A stretch of 33,961 nucleotides of DNA from Opitutia bacterium. Its GTDB lineage: Bacteria > Verrucomicrobiota > Verrucomicrobiia > Opitutales > T3Sed10-336. The stretch is from positions 1 through 33,961 of the forward strand of contig PXDN01000412.1 in NCBI GenBank assembly GCA_003566375.1, given 5' to 3'. The notes beneath the pieces are model-generated. The model worked only from the letters and a program-made list of their open reading frames with translations. It was not told the origin of the DNA and did no database searches. A program made the position numbers and the translations under genes. Every line of letters starts with the position of its first letter. Position 1 is the stretch's first letter. Shown one piece after another: positions 10,008-17,887 of the stretch.

Positions 10008-11402
10008 TCACAATCCCCGCACGCATTTGGCGTGGAGGTCGCGAAGGCGGTTGTCGGGATCGTAGCGGCGTTTCAGTTTCTCATAGGCCGGCCGGTTGTA
10101 AATTTCCCAGAACTCCTTCTCGGGAAAATGGGAGGTCGAGTAGAGCGACTTTTTCCCGGCCAGGTTGCGGACGGTTTCCTCGATGAGGCGGTTGTGAAAA
10201 CCATCCGGATGGCGGCCGGGCACGCTGCCCCAAAATCCAAAATTAAAATACAGTTGGCGGGGATCGACCTCGAAAAGAGAAAAGGCGGCCGCCGGGTCGG
10301 GAGATTTCGCCGGGCAAATCCAGACCGGCAGAATGCCGATGCGCCGGTTGAAAAAATCGAGAAAAGCGGCGGCGTTGCGGGCGGGGATTTCCACATCCTG
10401 AATCACGAATTCCGCCGGACGGAGGCGGAGCAGGAGAGCCAGGAGACCGGTTTTTTCCAGAAAGGCCCGGAGTTTCCAGTAGGTGGTGGAACGGAGCAAT
10501 CCCAGCGCGGCCAGCGGGGCGCGCACCAGCGGGTTTTCCATGCCGAAGGCCCGCGAACACCAAAACCAGTCCGTGTCCCATCGCCAAAGGTAATCCGACA
10601 CCGACAGGCAGTCATCGGTTTTTCGCAGAATGGACCGGTGATAGATCCGCATCCCCGTGTAGTTGGAAACCCGGTCGGCGCGGTCGGTGAACGCGCCGGT
10701 TGTGATCACCATGCCCTCTTTATCGCCGAACCAGCAGGCTTCGATGAAATCGACTTCGCTTCCCGGTTCTCGGTTGGCCGCGCACAATTCCGCCAGGCGT
10801 TCCAGCCCGTCGCGCGGGTCCGGGTGGGCGAGGTGGCGCAGGCGGACGAACGGTTTCACCGGGATGATCCGCATCCACGCCCGCAGCAGGTAGCCCAAGG
10901 TGCCGTAGGAGTTGGCGAAACCGTAAAAGAGATCCCGGTGTTCGTTGTGGGGCGTGCAAAAAACCACTTCGCCCCGGGCGGTGGCGATTTCAAAAGCCAG
11001 AGCGGTTTCGTGCGCGTATCCATGGCGAAAGGACGAAGACTCCACCCCGCCGCCCGCCAGCGCCCCGCCGACGGTGATGGATTTCAGTTCGGGCACCACG
11101 GCGGGCATTTGTCCGAAAGGAAGGGTTTCGCGAACGAACGTTTCGTAGGGGGTCATGCCGCCGACCTCCGCCCACCCCCCCTCCGGTTCCACCCGGAGAA
11201 CGCGGTTGAGGCCGACCCGGGGGAGTCGGCGGGAGTGGCGGCGGTCGCGCGGGCGGAACAAGTTGGAGGTCGTTTTGGAGAGGGCGGGCGGCGCTTGTCC
11301 GGCGGGGCCTCCCAGGGCGGCGGCCAGCCGGGTTTTGTCGGCCTCGAACTCCCGGCGGGCGGGCGTTTCGGGAGCGTTCAAGAACTCACCGCACCGACTC
11401 AT
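10008..11402 (-). CDS. FAD-binding oxidoreductase, DHCR24/TmsA (BfaA)-like
   Basis: This is a 464-residue flavoprotein of the FAD-binding-4 (VAO/PCMH) superfamily, the group that includes eukaryotic delta-24-sterol reductase and the actinobacterial TmsA/BfaA enzymes, which reduce a 10-methylene fatty acyl chain to 10-methyl. Visible features are KTTSNLFRPRD (41-53), LNRVLRVEPE, the FAD-binding PELKSITVGGALAGGGVESS (104-123), SSFRHGYAHET and DLFYGFANSYGTLGYLLRA. The start at ATG 11402 lies inside the 3' end of the upstream methyltransferase gene, a 17-base overlap. The open frame continues further upstream, but that stretch is Arg-rich and antiparallel to nothing conserved. The overlap implies translational coupling to the fatty-acid methyltransferase and supports a lipid role. 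The exact reaction is inferred. Confidence 0.85.
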   Translation of the reverse strand: MSRCGEFLNAPETPARREFEADKTRLAAALGGPAGQAPPALSKTTSNLFRPRDRRHSRRLPRVGLNRVLRVEPEGGWAEVGGMTPYETFVRETLPFGQMPAVVPELKSITVGGALAGGGVESSSFRHGYAHETALAFEIATARGEVVFCTPHNEHRDLFYGFANSYGTLGYLLRAWMRIIPVKPFVRLRHLAHPDPRDGLERLAELCAANREPGSEVDFIEACWFGDKEGMVITTGAFTDRADRVSNYTGMRIYHRSILRKTDDCLSVSDYLWRWDTDWFWCSRAFGMENPLVRAPLAALGLLRSTTYWKLRAFLEKTGLLALLLRLRPAEFVIQDVEIPARNAAAFLDFFNRRIGILPVWICPAKSPDPAAAFSLFEVDPRQLYFNFGFWGSVPGRHPDGFHNRLIEETVRNLAGKKSLYSTSHFPEKEFWEIYNRPAYEKLKRRYDPDNRLRDLHAKCVRGL

Positions 11403-12498
11403 AGCCGCCCTCCAGTCCGTTTTGGGAAAACACGAATTGAAACAGCTGGAGCCGCCGGGCGCGGAACGCTCCCGCGCAAGAGAGCAGATAATACCGCCAC
11501 ATGCGCCGAAACCGTTCCCCGAACGCGTCGCGGTGGCGCGGCCAGGCCTTTTCAAAACGGTCGTGCCACGCCGTCAGGGTCAGGTCGTAGTGGGCGCCGA
11601 AGTTGTGCAGATCCTCCGTCACCAGCAATCCGTCGGCCGCCCCGGCCAGTTGGGCAAGGGAGGGGAGAAAGCCGCCGGGAAAGATGTAGCGGGTGAACCA
11701 TGGGTCGGCGGTGGTTTTGGAGTGGTTGCACCCGATGGTGTGCAGGAGGATCAAGCCCCCGTCCTTGAGGCGTTCCTTTTGCAGGAGCAGAAAATCCCGG
11801 TAATTTTTCCGGCCCACGTGTTCGCAGATGCCGATCGACACCACCTTGTCGAAAACCCCGCGGGCTTCCCGGTAATCCCGGTGGTGGATGGTCACCGGCA
11901 ACCCCCGGCAATACTCCCTCGCGTGCTCCACCTGTTGTTTGGAAATGTTGTAGGATTCGACCACGCACCCGTACCGTTCGGCCGCGAACCGGGCGAAACC
12001 GCCCCAGCCGCCGCCCAGCTCGAGCACCCGTTCGCCGGAACGCAGGCGCAGTTTGCGGCAAATCAGGTCGAGTTTCCGTTCCTGCGCCGTTTCCAGGTCT
12101 CCGGTCCCCTGGAAATAAGCGCAGGTGTATTGCATGCGGGAGTCGAGCATGTCAGCGTAGAAAGGGTTGCCGAGGTCGTAGTGGACTTCGTCCACCCGGC
12201 GGACGCGGCCCGCGTCGCGGACCAACCGCGCCTTGGCCTGGAGGCGGGCGGACCATTTCCACACCGGGGCCAGCCGGGCATCGGCATCACCGCGGGTCAG
12301 CCGGTGAAAAAAGCCGGACAAATCCCCGCAATCCCAATCGCCGTTCATGTAGCTTTCGCCCAAGGCGAGCGATCCCCCGGTGAGCCATCCGGGGAAAACC
12401 CGATCCCGGTGAACGCGCGGATCCCAGGGGCGGGAGCCGTTCACCTCTATATCCGTCTCCGCCAGCGCGGACGTGATCAATCTTCGGGCAAAAGACAT
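11386..12498 (-). CDS. cfa: Cyclopropane-fatty-acid synthase family SAM methyltransferase
   Basis: This 370-residue enzyme transfers a methylene/methyl group from S-adenosylmethionine to the double bond of phospholipid acyl chains. It aligns by eye with E. coli Cfa along its whole length, including the N-terminal lipid-binding domain (about 1-90). The SAM loop is LELGGGWGGFARF (159-171). Active-site residues are kept: Cys126 in MQYTCAYF, Glu226 in CEHVG, His253 in LLHTIG, and Tyr304 in GAHYDLTL. These correspond to E. coli C139, E239, H266 and Y317 with a constant offset of 13. It begins at ATG 12498. Its end overlaps the TmsA-like flavoprotein, so the product may be further reduced to a methyl-branched acid instead of remaining a cyclopropane. 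Confidence 0.93.
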   Translation of the reverse strand: MSFARRLITSALAETDIEVNGSRPWDPRVHRDRVFPGWLTGGSLALGESYMNGDWDCGDLSGFFHRLTRGDADARLAPVWKWSARLQAKARLVRDAGRVRRVDEVHYDLGNPFYADMLDSRMQYTCAYFQGTGDLETAQERKLDLICRKLRLRSGERVLELGGGWGGFARFAAERYGCVVESYNISKQQVEHAREYCRGLPVTIHHRDYREARGVFDKVVSIGICEHVGRKNYRDFLLLQKERLKDGGLILLHTIGCNHSKTTADPWFTRYIFPGGFLPSLAQLAGAADGLLVTEDLHNFGAHYDLTLTAWHDRFEKAWPRHRDAFGERFRRMWRYYLLSCAGAFRARRLQLFQFVFSQNGLEGGYESVR

Positions 12499-12650
12499 GG
12501 TTGCGTAACGATCCCAATCTGCGCGCGGCTTCCCGGAAAAACAATCAAAAGTTCATGCGGCGGAAAGAGGGCGCACGCGCGGGACCAATTTTCCAAACAA
12601 ATTCTTGCCATGGCCGGACGGTTGGGCATGTTCTTGTTTTTTCCATCCAA

Positions 12651-12726
12651 GCCTCTCTAGCTCAATTGGCAGAGCAGTTGACTCTTAATCAATTGGTTCC
12701 GGGTTCGAGTCCCGGGGGGGGCACCA
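12651..12726 (+). tRNA. tRNA-Lys (anticodon CUU)
   Basis: The cloverleaf is complete. Acceptor GCCTCTC pairs with GGGGGGC (with G-T pairs). The D-arm is AGCTCAATTGGCAGAGC. The anticodon stem GTTGA/TCAAT carries loop CTCTTAA, so the anticodon is CTT. The T-arm is CCGGG-TTCGAGT-CCCGG, and CCA is encoded (12724-12726). Two acceptor G-T wobbles are a little unusual. Confidence 0.95.
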
Positions 12727-12930
12727 TTTTGGGAAACCGTTCGCCACCGGACAAACGGACTGACTGGAGTTCGTCTCATAAAAAATTTGAGAACTGAGCC
12801 CCCGGCCGTGTCACCTCGCAACACGGCATGGAAAAAATTTGAATTCTATGTTGACGAGTGAACTCCGGTTATCAAATCTTCTCCCTTTATTCTCATTAAC
12901 GGGCGTCCAAGAGTGTTCGCGTGCTCAACC

Positions 12931-13006
<76 letters not shown>

Positions 13007-13071
13007 CGCAGGCATTCTTGCATTCTCCGCGATTTCGGCAAAACGAATCCAAACAACACAGTAAAAAGCAA

Positions 13072-14262
13072 ATGGCTAAAGGAACATTCGAAAGAACAAA
13101 GCCACACGTCAACGTGGGCACAATCGGTCACGTCGACCACGGCAAGACCACGCTCACCGCGTCCATTTTGGCGGTGCAATCCGGCAAGGGTTTGGCTGAG
13201 GTCAAGTCCTATTCGGACATCGCCAAGGGCGGCACCGTGCGTGACGCTTCCAAGATCGTGACCATCGCGGTCTCCCACGTCGAGTATGAGACGGATAACC
13301 GTCACTACGCGCACGTCGACTGCCCGGGGCACGCCGACTTTGTGAAGAATATGATCACCGGCGCCGCGCAGATGGATGGAGCCATCCTGGTGGTCAGCGC
13401 CGCCGACGGCCCGATGCCGCAGACCCGCGAGCACATCCTTTTGGCCCGCCAGGTCGGTGTGCCGAACATCGTGGTGTTCCTGAACAAAGTCGATTTGATT
13501 GACGATCCGGAACTGCTCGACCTGGTCGAGATGGAAATCCGCGAGTTGCTCTCCAAATACGATTTCCCGGGTGACGACATCACCATCGTGCGGGGCTCCG
13601 CCACCGCCGCTCTCGAAGCCAAGGATGAAGGCAAGGCCGCGATCCAAGCTCTGATGGATGCCATCGACAAAGACATTCCCGAGCCGGAGCGCGAAATTGA
13701 CAAGCCGTTCCTGATGTCGGTTGAAGACGTTTTCTCGATCACCGGACGCGGCACCGTGGCCACCGGGCGCATTGAGCGCGGGATTGTCAAAGTTGGCGAC
13801 ACCATCGAAATCGTTGGCATCACCGACACCAAGAGCACCGTGGTGACCGGCGTGGAAATGTTCCGCAAGATGCTCGACCGCGGGCAGGCCGGTGACAACG
13901 TCGGCGTTCTCCTTCGCGGCGTTGAAAAGAGCGCCATTGAGCGCGGCCAGGTTTTGGCCGCTCCCAAGAGCATCACACCGCACACCCTGGCCCGCGCCGA
14001 AATCTACGTTCTTTCCAAGGAAGAAGGCGGCCGCCACACCCCGTTCTTCAACGGATACCGTCCGCAGTTCTACTTCCGGACCACGGACGTGACCGGCGTG
14101 GCCACTCTTCCCGATGGCGTGGAAATGGTGATGCCGGGCGACAACATCAACCTTGAGATCAGCCTGATCGTGCCGATCGCCATGGAAAAAGGCCAACGCT
14201 TCGCCATTCGCGAAGGCGGCCGGACCATCGGGGCGGGGCGCGTGACCGAAATCATCAAGTAA
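13072..14262 (+). CDS. tuf: Elongation factor Tu
   Basis: This GTPase of 396 residues delivers aminoacyl-tRNA to the ribosome. The GTP site shows GHVDHGKT (19-26), DCPGH (83-87, with the catalytic His87) and FLNKVD. Domains 2 and 3 are intact ([30 protein letters not shown], and the end [10 protein letters not shown]). Unusual is switch I (about 46-67). In place of the common APEEKARGITIN stretch it reads [19 protein letters not shown], about two residues longer. It keeps the magnesium-binding Thr (Thr64) and the following SHVEYE. The start at ATG 13072 ([12 protein letters not shown]) matches the family; the frame runs open upstream through tRNA-Thr but is not coding there. It sits between tRNA-Thr and tRNA-Trp. 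Confidence 0.98.
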   Translation: MAKGTFERTKPHVNVGTIGHVDHGKTTLTASILAVQSGKGLAEVKSYSDIAKGGTVRDASKIVTIAVSHVEYETDNRHYAHVDCPGHADFVKNMITGAAQMDGAILVVSAADGPMPQTREHILLARQVGVPNIVVFLNKVDLIDDPELLDLVEMEIRELLSKYDFPGDDITIVRGSATAALEAKDEGKAAIQALMDAIDKDIPEPEREIDKPFLMSVEDVFSITGRGTVATGRIERGIVKVGDTIEIVGITDTKSTVVTGVEMFRKMLDRGQAGDNVGVLLRGVEKSAIERGQVLAAPKSITPHTLARAEIYVLSKEEGGRHTPFFNGYRPQFYFRTTDVTGVATLPDGVEMVMPGDNINLEISLIVPIAMEKGQRFAIREGGRTIGAGRVTEIIK

Positions 14263-14281
14263 ACCAATTTGCGACCCTTTC

Positions 14282-14310
14282 GCCGAAGCCTCCCCAGTGG
14301 AGGCTTCGGC
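14282..14310 (+). terminator. Hairpin terminator behind tuf
   Basis: A perfect 12-bp stem (GCCGAAGCCTCC at 14282-14293, complement at 14299-14310) with a 5-base loop is followed by ACCGTCGTTTTC. The T-tract is short and displaced, so it may be only partial, letting some transcripts continue to tRNA-Trp and secE 36 bases on. Confidence 0.7.
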
Positions 14311-14346
14311 ACCGTCGTTTTCATTCACCACCCGCAGGATTTATAG

Positions 14347-14422
14347 AGGACAGTAGCTCAATTGGTAGAGTAGCGGTCTCCAAAACCGTTGGTTGGGGGT
14401 TCGAGTCCCTCCTGTCCTGCCA
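14347..14422 (+). tRNA. tRNA-Trp (anticodon CCA)
   Basis: Acceptor AGGACAG pairs with CTGTCCT. The D-arm is AGCTCAATTGGTAGAGT. The anticodon stem GCGGT/ACCGT carries loop CTCCAAA, giving anticodon CCA. The T-arm contains GGGGGTTCGAGTCCCTC, and CCA is encoded at 14420-14422. It lies nine bases before secE, as in many bacterial tufB-secE-nusG clusters. Confidence 0.96.
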
Positions 14423-14431
14423 TTCGTCACA

Positions 14432-14641
14432 ATGAAAAATCCATTCCGCACCATCCGAATTTTCGCGGGCGAAACGATCACGGAGCTGAAGAAGGCCACC
14501 TGGCCGACCGCCTATGAGCTGAAGGACTCGACCATCGTCGTGATTATCGCGATTTTGATCCTCGGGACGTTTATCAGCATCGCGGACTTTTCTCTTTTCC
14601 AAGTCGTCTTTTTGTTCACGGAATTGGTCATCGGCACCTAA
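14432..14641 (+). CDS. secE: Preprotein translocase subunit SecE
   Basis: This small inner-membrane subunit of the SecYEG channel is 69 residues long, within the short single-helix SecE class. The amphipathic cytosolic region is ETITELKKATWPTAYELKDS, with the family motif ELKKVxWP seen as ELKKATWP. One transmembrane helix follows (TIVVIIAILILGTFISIAD), then a hydrophobic end. ATG 14432 is chosen, because the frame upstream is tRNA-Trp. nusG starts two bases after its stop. Confidence 0.93.
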   Translation: MKNPFRTIRIFAGETITELKKATWPTAYELKDSTIVVIIAILILGTFISIADFSLFQVVFLFTELVIGT

Positions 14642-14643
14642 GC

Positions 14644-15273
14644 ATGAGCGAATCCGCTTCAGATCAACCTAACTCCGAACCGGTTTCCACGGAAAACACC
14701 GAATCCTCTCCCCACCGGGAAGGGATGCGGTGGTATGTTGTGCAAACGCTCTCCGGGCGTGAGCAGCAGGTGAAAACCTACATCGACAAATTCAAACGGA
14801 TTGAGGATCTGGAGGAGTATGTGGGCGACGTTCTCATGCCGACCGAGGTGGTCTCTGAAGTCAAGCAGGGCAAGAAAACCCAGCGCACGCGGAAGTTTTA
14901 TCCGAACTACGTTTTCATTCAGCTCCGCCTCTATGACGACGAAGGGAAATTGATCAACCGGCCTTGGTATTTTGTCCGCGAGGCCCAGGGAGTGATCGGC
15001 TTGGTCGGGGGAGAACGGCCGACGCCGCTGCGCCAATCCGAGATCGAACACATTTTGGAGCAAGTTAACGCCGCCGTCGGCAAGGAAGTGCCGAAGGTTC
15101 GCTACGAGGTGGGAGAGGAAGTTAAGATCACCGACGGTCCTTTCATGAACCTGAACGGCCGCATCGACGAAATCGACCCCGAACGGGGCAAACTCAAAGT
15201 TTCCGTATCCATTTTCGGCCGGTTCACTCCCGTGGAGTTGGAGTATTGGCAGGTCGAGCGCATTACCAGTTAA
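14644..15273 (+). CDS. nusG: Transcription termination/antitermination factor NusG
   Basis: This 209-residue factor binds RNA polymerase beta' and couples transcription with Rho or the ribosome. After a polar N-terminal tail of about 27 residues it has the NGN domain (RWYVVQTLSGREQQVKTYI to VIGLVGGERPTPL). The C-terminal KOW domain (YEVGEEVKITDGPFMNLNG to YWQVERI) follows. The HNH-like start WYVVQT and the F-P-x-Y equivalent KFYPNYVFIQL are typical. The gene is tightly packed between secE and rplK. Confidence 0.97.
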   Translation: MSESASDQPNSEPVSTENTESSPHREGMRWYVVQTLSGREQQVKTYIDKFKRIEDLEEYVGDVLMPTEVVSEVKQGKKTQRTRKFYPNYVFIQLRLYDDEGKLINRPWYFVREAQGVIGLVGGERPTPLRQSEIEHILEQVNAAVGKEVPKVRYEVGEEVKITDGPFMNLNGRIDEIDPERGKLKVSVSIFGRFTPVELEYWQVERITS

Positions 15274-15279
15274 GAAAAC

Positions 15280-15705
15280 ATGGCAAAAAAGATCAAAGGC
15301 TACATTCGTCTTCAGCTTCCGGCTGGAGCGGCCAACCCGGCGCCGCCGGTCGGTCCCGCCCTCGGTGCCCAGGGCGTCAACATCATGGCGTTCTGTAAGG
15401 ACTTCAACGCGCGCACCAAGGACCAGGCCGGCATGATTCTCCCGGTTGTGATCACGGTTTACGCCGACAAGTCCTTCACGTTCATCCTGAAATCGCCGCC
15501 CGCCGCCGTGTTGCTGAAAAAGGCCGCCGGCATCGCCAAGGGATCCCCGGTGCCCAATCGCGACAAGGTCGGCAAAGTTTCCCGCAAGCAGTTGGTGGAA
15601 ATCGCCAAAACCAAAGTCAAGGACCTCAACTCCCGCGATGAGGACGCGGCGGTGAAAATCATCGCCGGCACCGCCCGCAGCATGGGGCTGGAGGTTATTG
15701 ACTGA
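15280..15705 (+). CDS. rplK: 50S ribosomal protein L11
   Basis: This 141-residue protein of the GTPase-associated centre binds 23S rRNA helices 43/44. It has the usual length and motifs: [20 protein letters not shown] with the proline-rich switch region, [15 protein letters not shown], and the C-terminal rRNA-binding domain ending TARSMGLEV. It starts six bases after nusG. Confidence 0.98.
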   Translation: MAKKIKGYIRLQLPAGAANPAPPVGPALGAQGVNIMAFCKDFNARTKDQAGMILPVVITVYADKSFTFILKSPPAAVLLKKAAGIAKGSPVPNRDKVGKVSRKQLVEIAKTKVKDLNSRDEDAAVKIIAGTARSMGLEVID

Positions 15706-15758
15706 GCAATCGTTTAACCAGCAGGAGCCCTCACCCGGCGTTCGCACTGCGCACAACC

Positions 15759-16451
15759 ATGAAAAAACACAGCAAACGCTACCTACGGGCTTTGGAAGCC
15801 GGTGACCTGAAAAAGGGCCTGCCGCTCGCCGAAGCCGTTGACACTCTCTTCAAAACGCCCGCGGCGAAGTTTGACGAAACCGTCGAACTCTCTTTCCGCC
15901 TCGGGATTGATCCCCGCCAGAGTGACCAAATGGTCCGCGGCACCGTCCCCCTTCCGCACGGCAGCGGCAAACCGGTGCGGGTTTTGGTGTTCACCGAAAA
16001 TCCCGAAGCCGCCACCGCCGCCGGGGCCGAATTCGCCGGACTGGCGGATTACATGAAGAAAATTTCCGAAGGCTGGCTCGATTTCGACGTGGCCATCGCG
16101 ACGCCCGAAGCCATGAAGGAAGTCCGCACCCTGGCCCGCGTGCTGGGCCCTCGCGGTCTTATGCCGAACCCGAAATCCGGCACGGTGACCGAAAACGTGG
16201 AGCAGGCCATCAAGGAAGTGAAAGCCGGCCGGGTTGAGTTCAAGGTGGACAAAACCGCCAACATCGGCGTGGCCATTGGCAAGCGTTCCTTTAAACCGGA
16301 GCAGATTGTCGAGAACGCCGCCACCGTATTGGAGGCCATTGGGAAATCCCGTCCCGCCGCTTTCAAAGGCCGCTTCATAATGAATGTGACCGTAACCGCC
16401 ACCATGAGTCCGGGAGTCCGCGTGGATTCCGCTGACTTTGCCAAATTTTAA
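15759..16451 (+). CDS. rplA: 50S ribosomal protein L1
   Basis: This 230-residue protein forms the L1 stalk, which moves deacylated tRNA off the ribosome. Conserved blocks are [21 protein letters not shown], the RGTVPLPHG loop, and [17 protein letters not shown]. The C-terminal [19 protein letters not shown] and the end RVDSADF are also present. In many bacteria L1 represses its own rplKA mRNA; the 53-base gap before this gene could host such control, but I saw no clear mimic site. Confidence 0.98.
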   Translation: MKKHSKRYLRALEAGDLKKGLPLAEAVDTLFKTPAAKFDETVELSFRLGIDPRQSDQMVRGTVPLPHGSGKPVRVLVFTENPEAATAAGAEFAGLADYMKKISEGWLDFDVAIATPEAMKEVRTLARVLGPRGLMPNPKSGTVTENVEQAIKEVKAGRVEFKVDKTANIGVAIGKRSFKPEQIVENAATVLEAIGKSRPAAFKGRFIMNVTVTATMSPGVRVDSADFAKF

Positions 16452-16465
16452 CCGACCGAACGAAC

Positions 16466-16984
16466 ATGAGAGCTGAAAAAAAATATTTGGTGGAGGAAGC
16501 CTCCCGCCACTTGGAAAAGTCGGACTTCGTTTTTCTGGCCGACTACCGCACCGTCAACGTGGAAGAGATTGCCGAATTGCGCGGAAACCTTTCCGCCGAA
16601 CAGGCTGAATTTCACGTGGTGAAAAACAGCGCCCTGCGGGTGGCCGCCCGCGAGCGCAACCTTCCCGATCTGGAGGAGTGGTTGGCCGGACCGACCGCCA
16701 TCGTCATCGGTGGGGACAACCCTTCCGGGGTGGCGAAAATTCTCCGCAATTTCACCAAGGACAAAAAGAAGCTGGAACTGAAAACCGGCGTTTTGGGCGA
16801 CCGGACCTTGAGCGTGGAAGAAATCGAAGCCTTGGCCGAATTGCCATCGCTCGACGTGCTGCGAGCCCAGTTGCTCGGCCTGCTCTCCACGCCCGCGCAG
16901 CAGATGGTCCGCGTCCTCGCCGCCGCTCCGCAAGGTCTTCTCAACGTTTTGCAGGCGAAATCCCAGAAAGAGGAGGCGGCCTGA
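16466..16984 (+). CDS. rplJ: 50S ribosomal protein L10
   Basis: This 172-residue base of the L7/L12 stalk binds 23S rRNA and carries L7/L12 dimers on its C-terminal helix. It begins MRAEKKYLVEEASRHLEKS, followed by VFLADYRTVNVEEIAELR and FHVVKNSALRVAA, typical of the N-terminal domain. The C-terminal helix runs AQQMVRVLAAAPQGLLNVLQ. It follows rplA by 14 bases. Confidence 0.97.
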   Translation: MRAEKKYLVEEASRHLEKSDFVFLADYRTVNVEEIAELRGNLSAEQAEFHVVKNSALRVAARERNLPDLEEWLAGPTAIVIGGDNPSGVAKILRNFTKDKKKLELKTGVLGDRTLSVEEIEALAELPSLDVLRAQLLGLLSTPAQQMVRVLAAAPQGLLNVLQAKSQKEEAA

Positions 16985-17132
16985 ATCTTTTCGAATTTTG
17001 GGCGGACGCCGTTTCAGTCGAAAGGCGGCGGCGTTTTCCCAAGCAAACGGTAACTGGTTAGGAGCCGCGGCTCTTAAACCCGCTCTCCCGTTCCAACCGG
17101 GGGAGTGACTAACCTACCAACAACACAATACC
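16985..17132 (+). promoter_or_regulatory. Structured rplJ-rplL spacer
   Basis: This 148-base gap holds several inverted repeats. ACGCCG (17006-17011) pairs with CGGCGT (17029-17034) followed by TTTT, which looks like an attenuator. GAGCCGCGGCTC (17062-17073) is a self-complementary 12-mer. CTCCC (17085-17089) pairs with GGGAG (17101-17105) just ahead of the rplL leader. Such structures could help set the higher L7/L12 output, but this is inference. Confidence 0.4.
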
Positions 17133-17519
17133 ATGGCAGACATCAGCAAAGAACAAGTAATTGAATGGCTTAGCAATCAATCCGTCCTCGAGGTGGCCGG
17201 CTTGGTCAAAGACCTGGAGGAGAAGTGGGGCGTCAGCGCCGCCGCTCCCGTTGCCGCGGCCGCTCCGGCCGCCGGTGGAGCCGCTCCCGCGGCTGCCGCC
17301 GAGGAGAAGACCGAGTTTGACGTTATCCTTGTCGCGGCCGGAACCAATAAGATTGCCGCCATTAAAGAAGTGCGCGCCGCCACCGGCCTCGGCTTGAAAG
17401 AAGCCAAGGATCTCGTGGAAGGTGCTCCGAAGCCGGTCAAAGAAGGCATTGGCAAAGACGATGCCGAAGCTCTCAAGACCAAGCTCGAAGCCGCGGGCGC
17501 GAAGGTCGAAGTCAAATAA
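17133..17519 (+). CDS. rplL: 50S ribosomal protein L7/L12
   Basis: This stalk protein recruits translation GTPases. Its 128 residues show three parts: an N-terminal dimerisation helix ([20 protein letters not shown]), an Ala/Pro/Gly-rich hinge (about 37-58), and a C-terminal domain. The C-terminal domain contains [32 protein letters not shown] and [12 protein letters not shown], the factor-binding face. The end GAKVEVK is typical. Confidence 0.98.
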   Translation: MADISKEQVIEWLSNQSVLEVAGLVKDLEEKWGVSAAAPVAAAAPAAGGAAPAAAAEEKTEFDVILVAAGTNKIAAIKEVRAATGLGLKEAKDLVEGAPKPVKEGIGKDDAEALKTKLEAAGAKVEVK

Positions 17520-17887
17520 GACTCTCGTCTCCCGTTTCATACAAACTCAGTGGACAGATTGAACGATCCCGAAAGGCTTGAATTCCTATTTGCCGGAAAT
17601 TGAAGTTGCGCAATCGAAACATGAAAGACGCCGCCCCGCGGACCCGGTTTTTTTTCCGGGAACGAATAAAAGGTTGCGTTTCTTCAAAAGTTTGCGAAAG
17701 TAATCGTTTCTTCAGTTTCCAAGGTTTGCCGGGTTTCTTGCGAAATTCGGCCCCAAGTGAATTGTCGGCTTCGTGCTCACGGGGAGTTTATTTTGTCTTC
17801 ATCCACCTTTTTACGCGGTGCCCGGCCTGATGGCCGGGCAACCGCTTTCTGCATTTTTCACACCTGCGCCACCAAGAGAGGGTTTTT
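17520..17887 (+). promoter_or_regulatory. rplL-rpoB leader with hairpin
   Basis: This stretch of about 370 bases has no gene. It is AT-richer than its neighbours around 17640-17720, with runs of T. A strong hairpin GCCCGGCC-TGAT-GGCCGGGC lies at 17820-17839, about 48 bases before rpoB. There is no T-tract directly behind it, so it may be an RNase processing site or an attenuator that adjusts polymerase subunit output against ribosomal proteins. A promoter is plausible in the AT-rich part, but I could not assign convincing -35/-10 boxes. Confidence 0.4.

Noticed and set aside
10032-11696. 554-codon open frame on the + strand
   Set aside because: It is antisense to the TmsA-like and cfa genes, has no recognisable domain and is an effect of high GC.
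12851-12880. Promoter with TTGACG as -35 ahead of tRNA-Thr/tuf
   Set aside because: The -35-like hexamer is good but no -10 box is found at 16-18 bases; TATCAA lies only 13 bases away, so the call is not supported.
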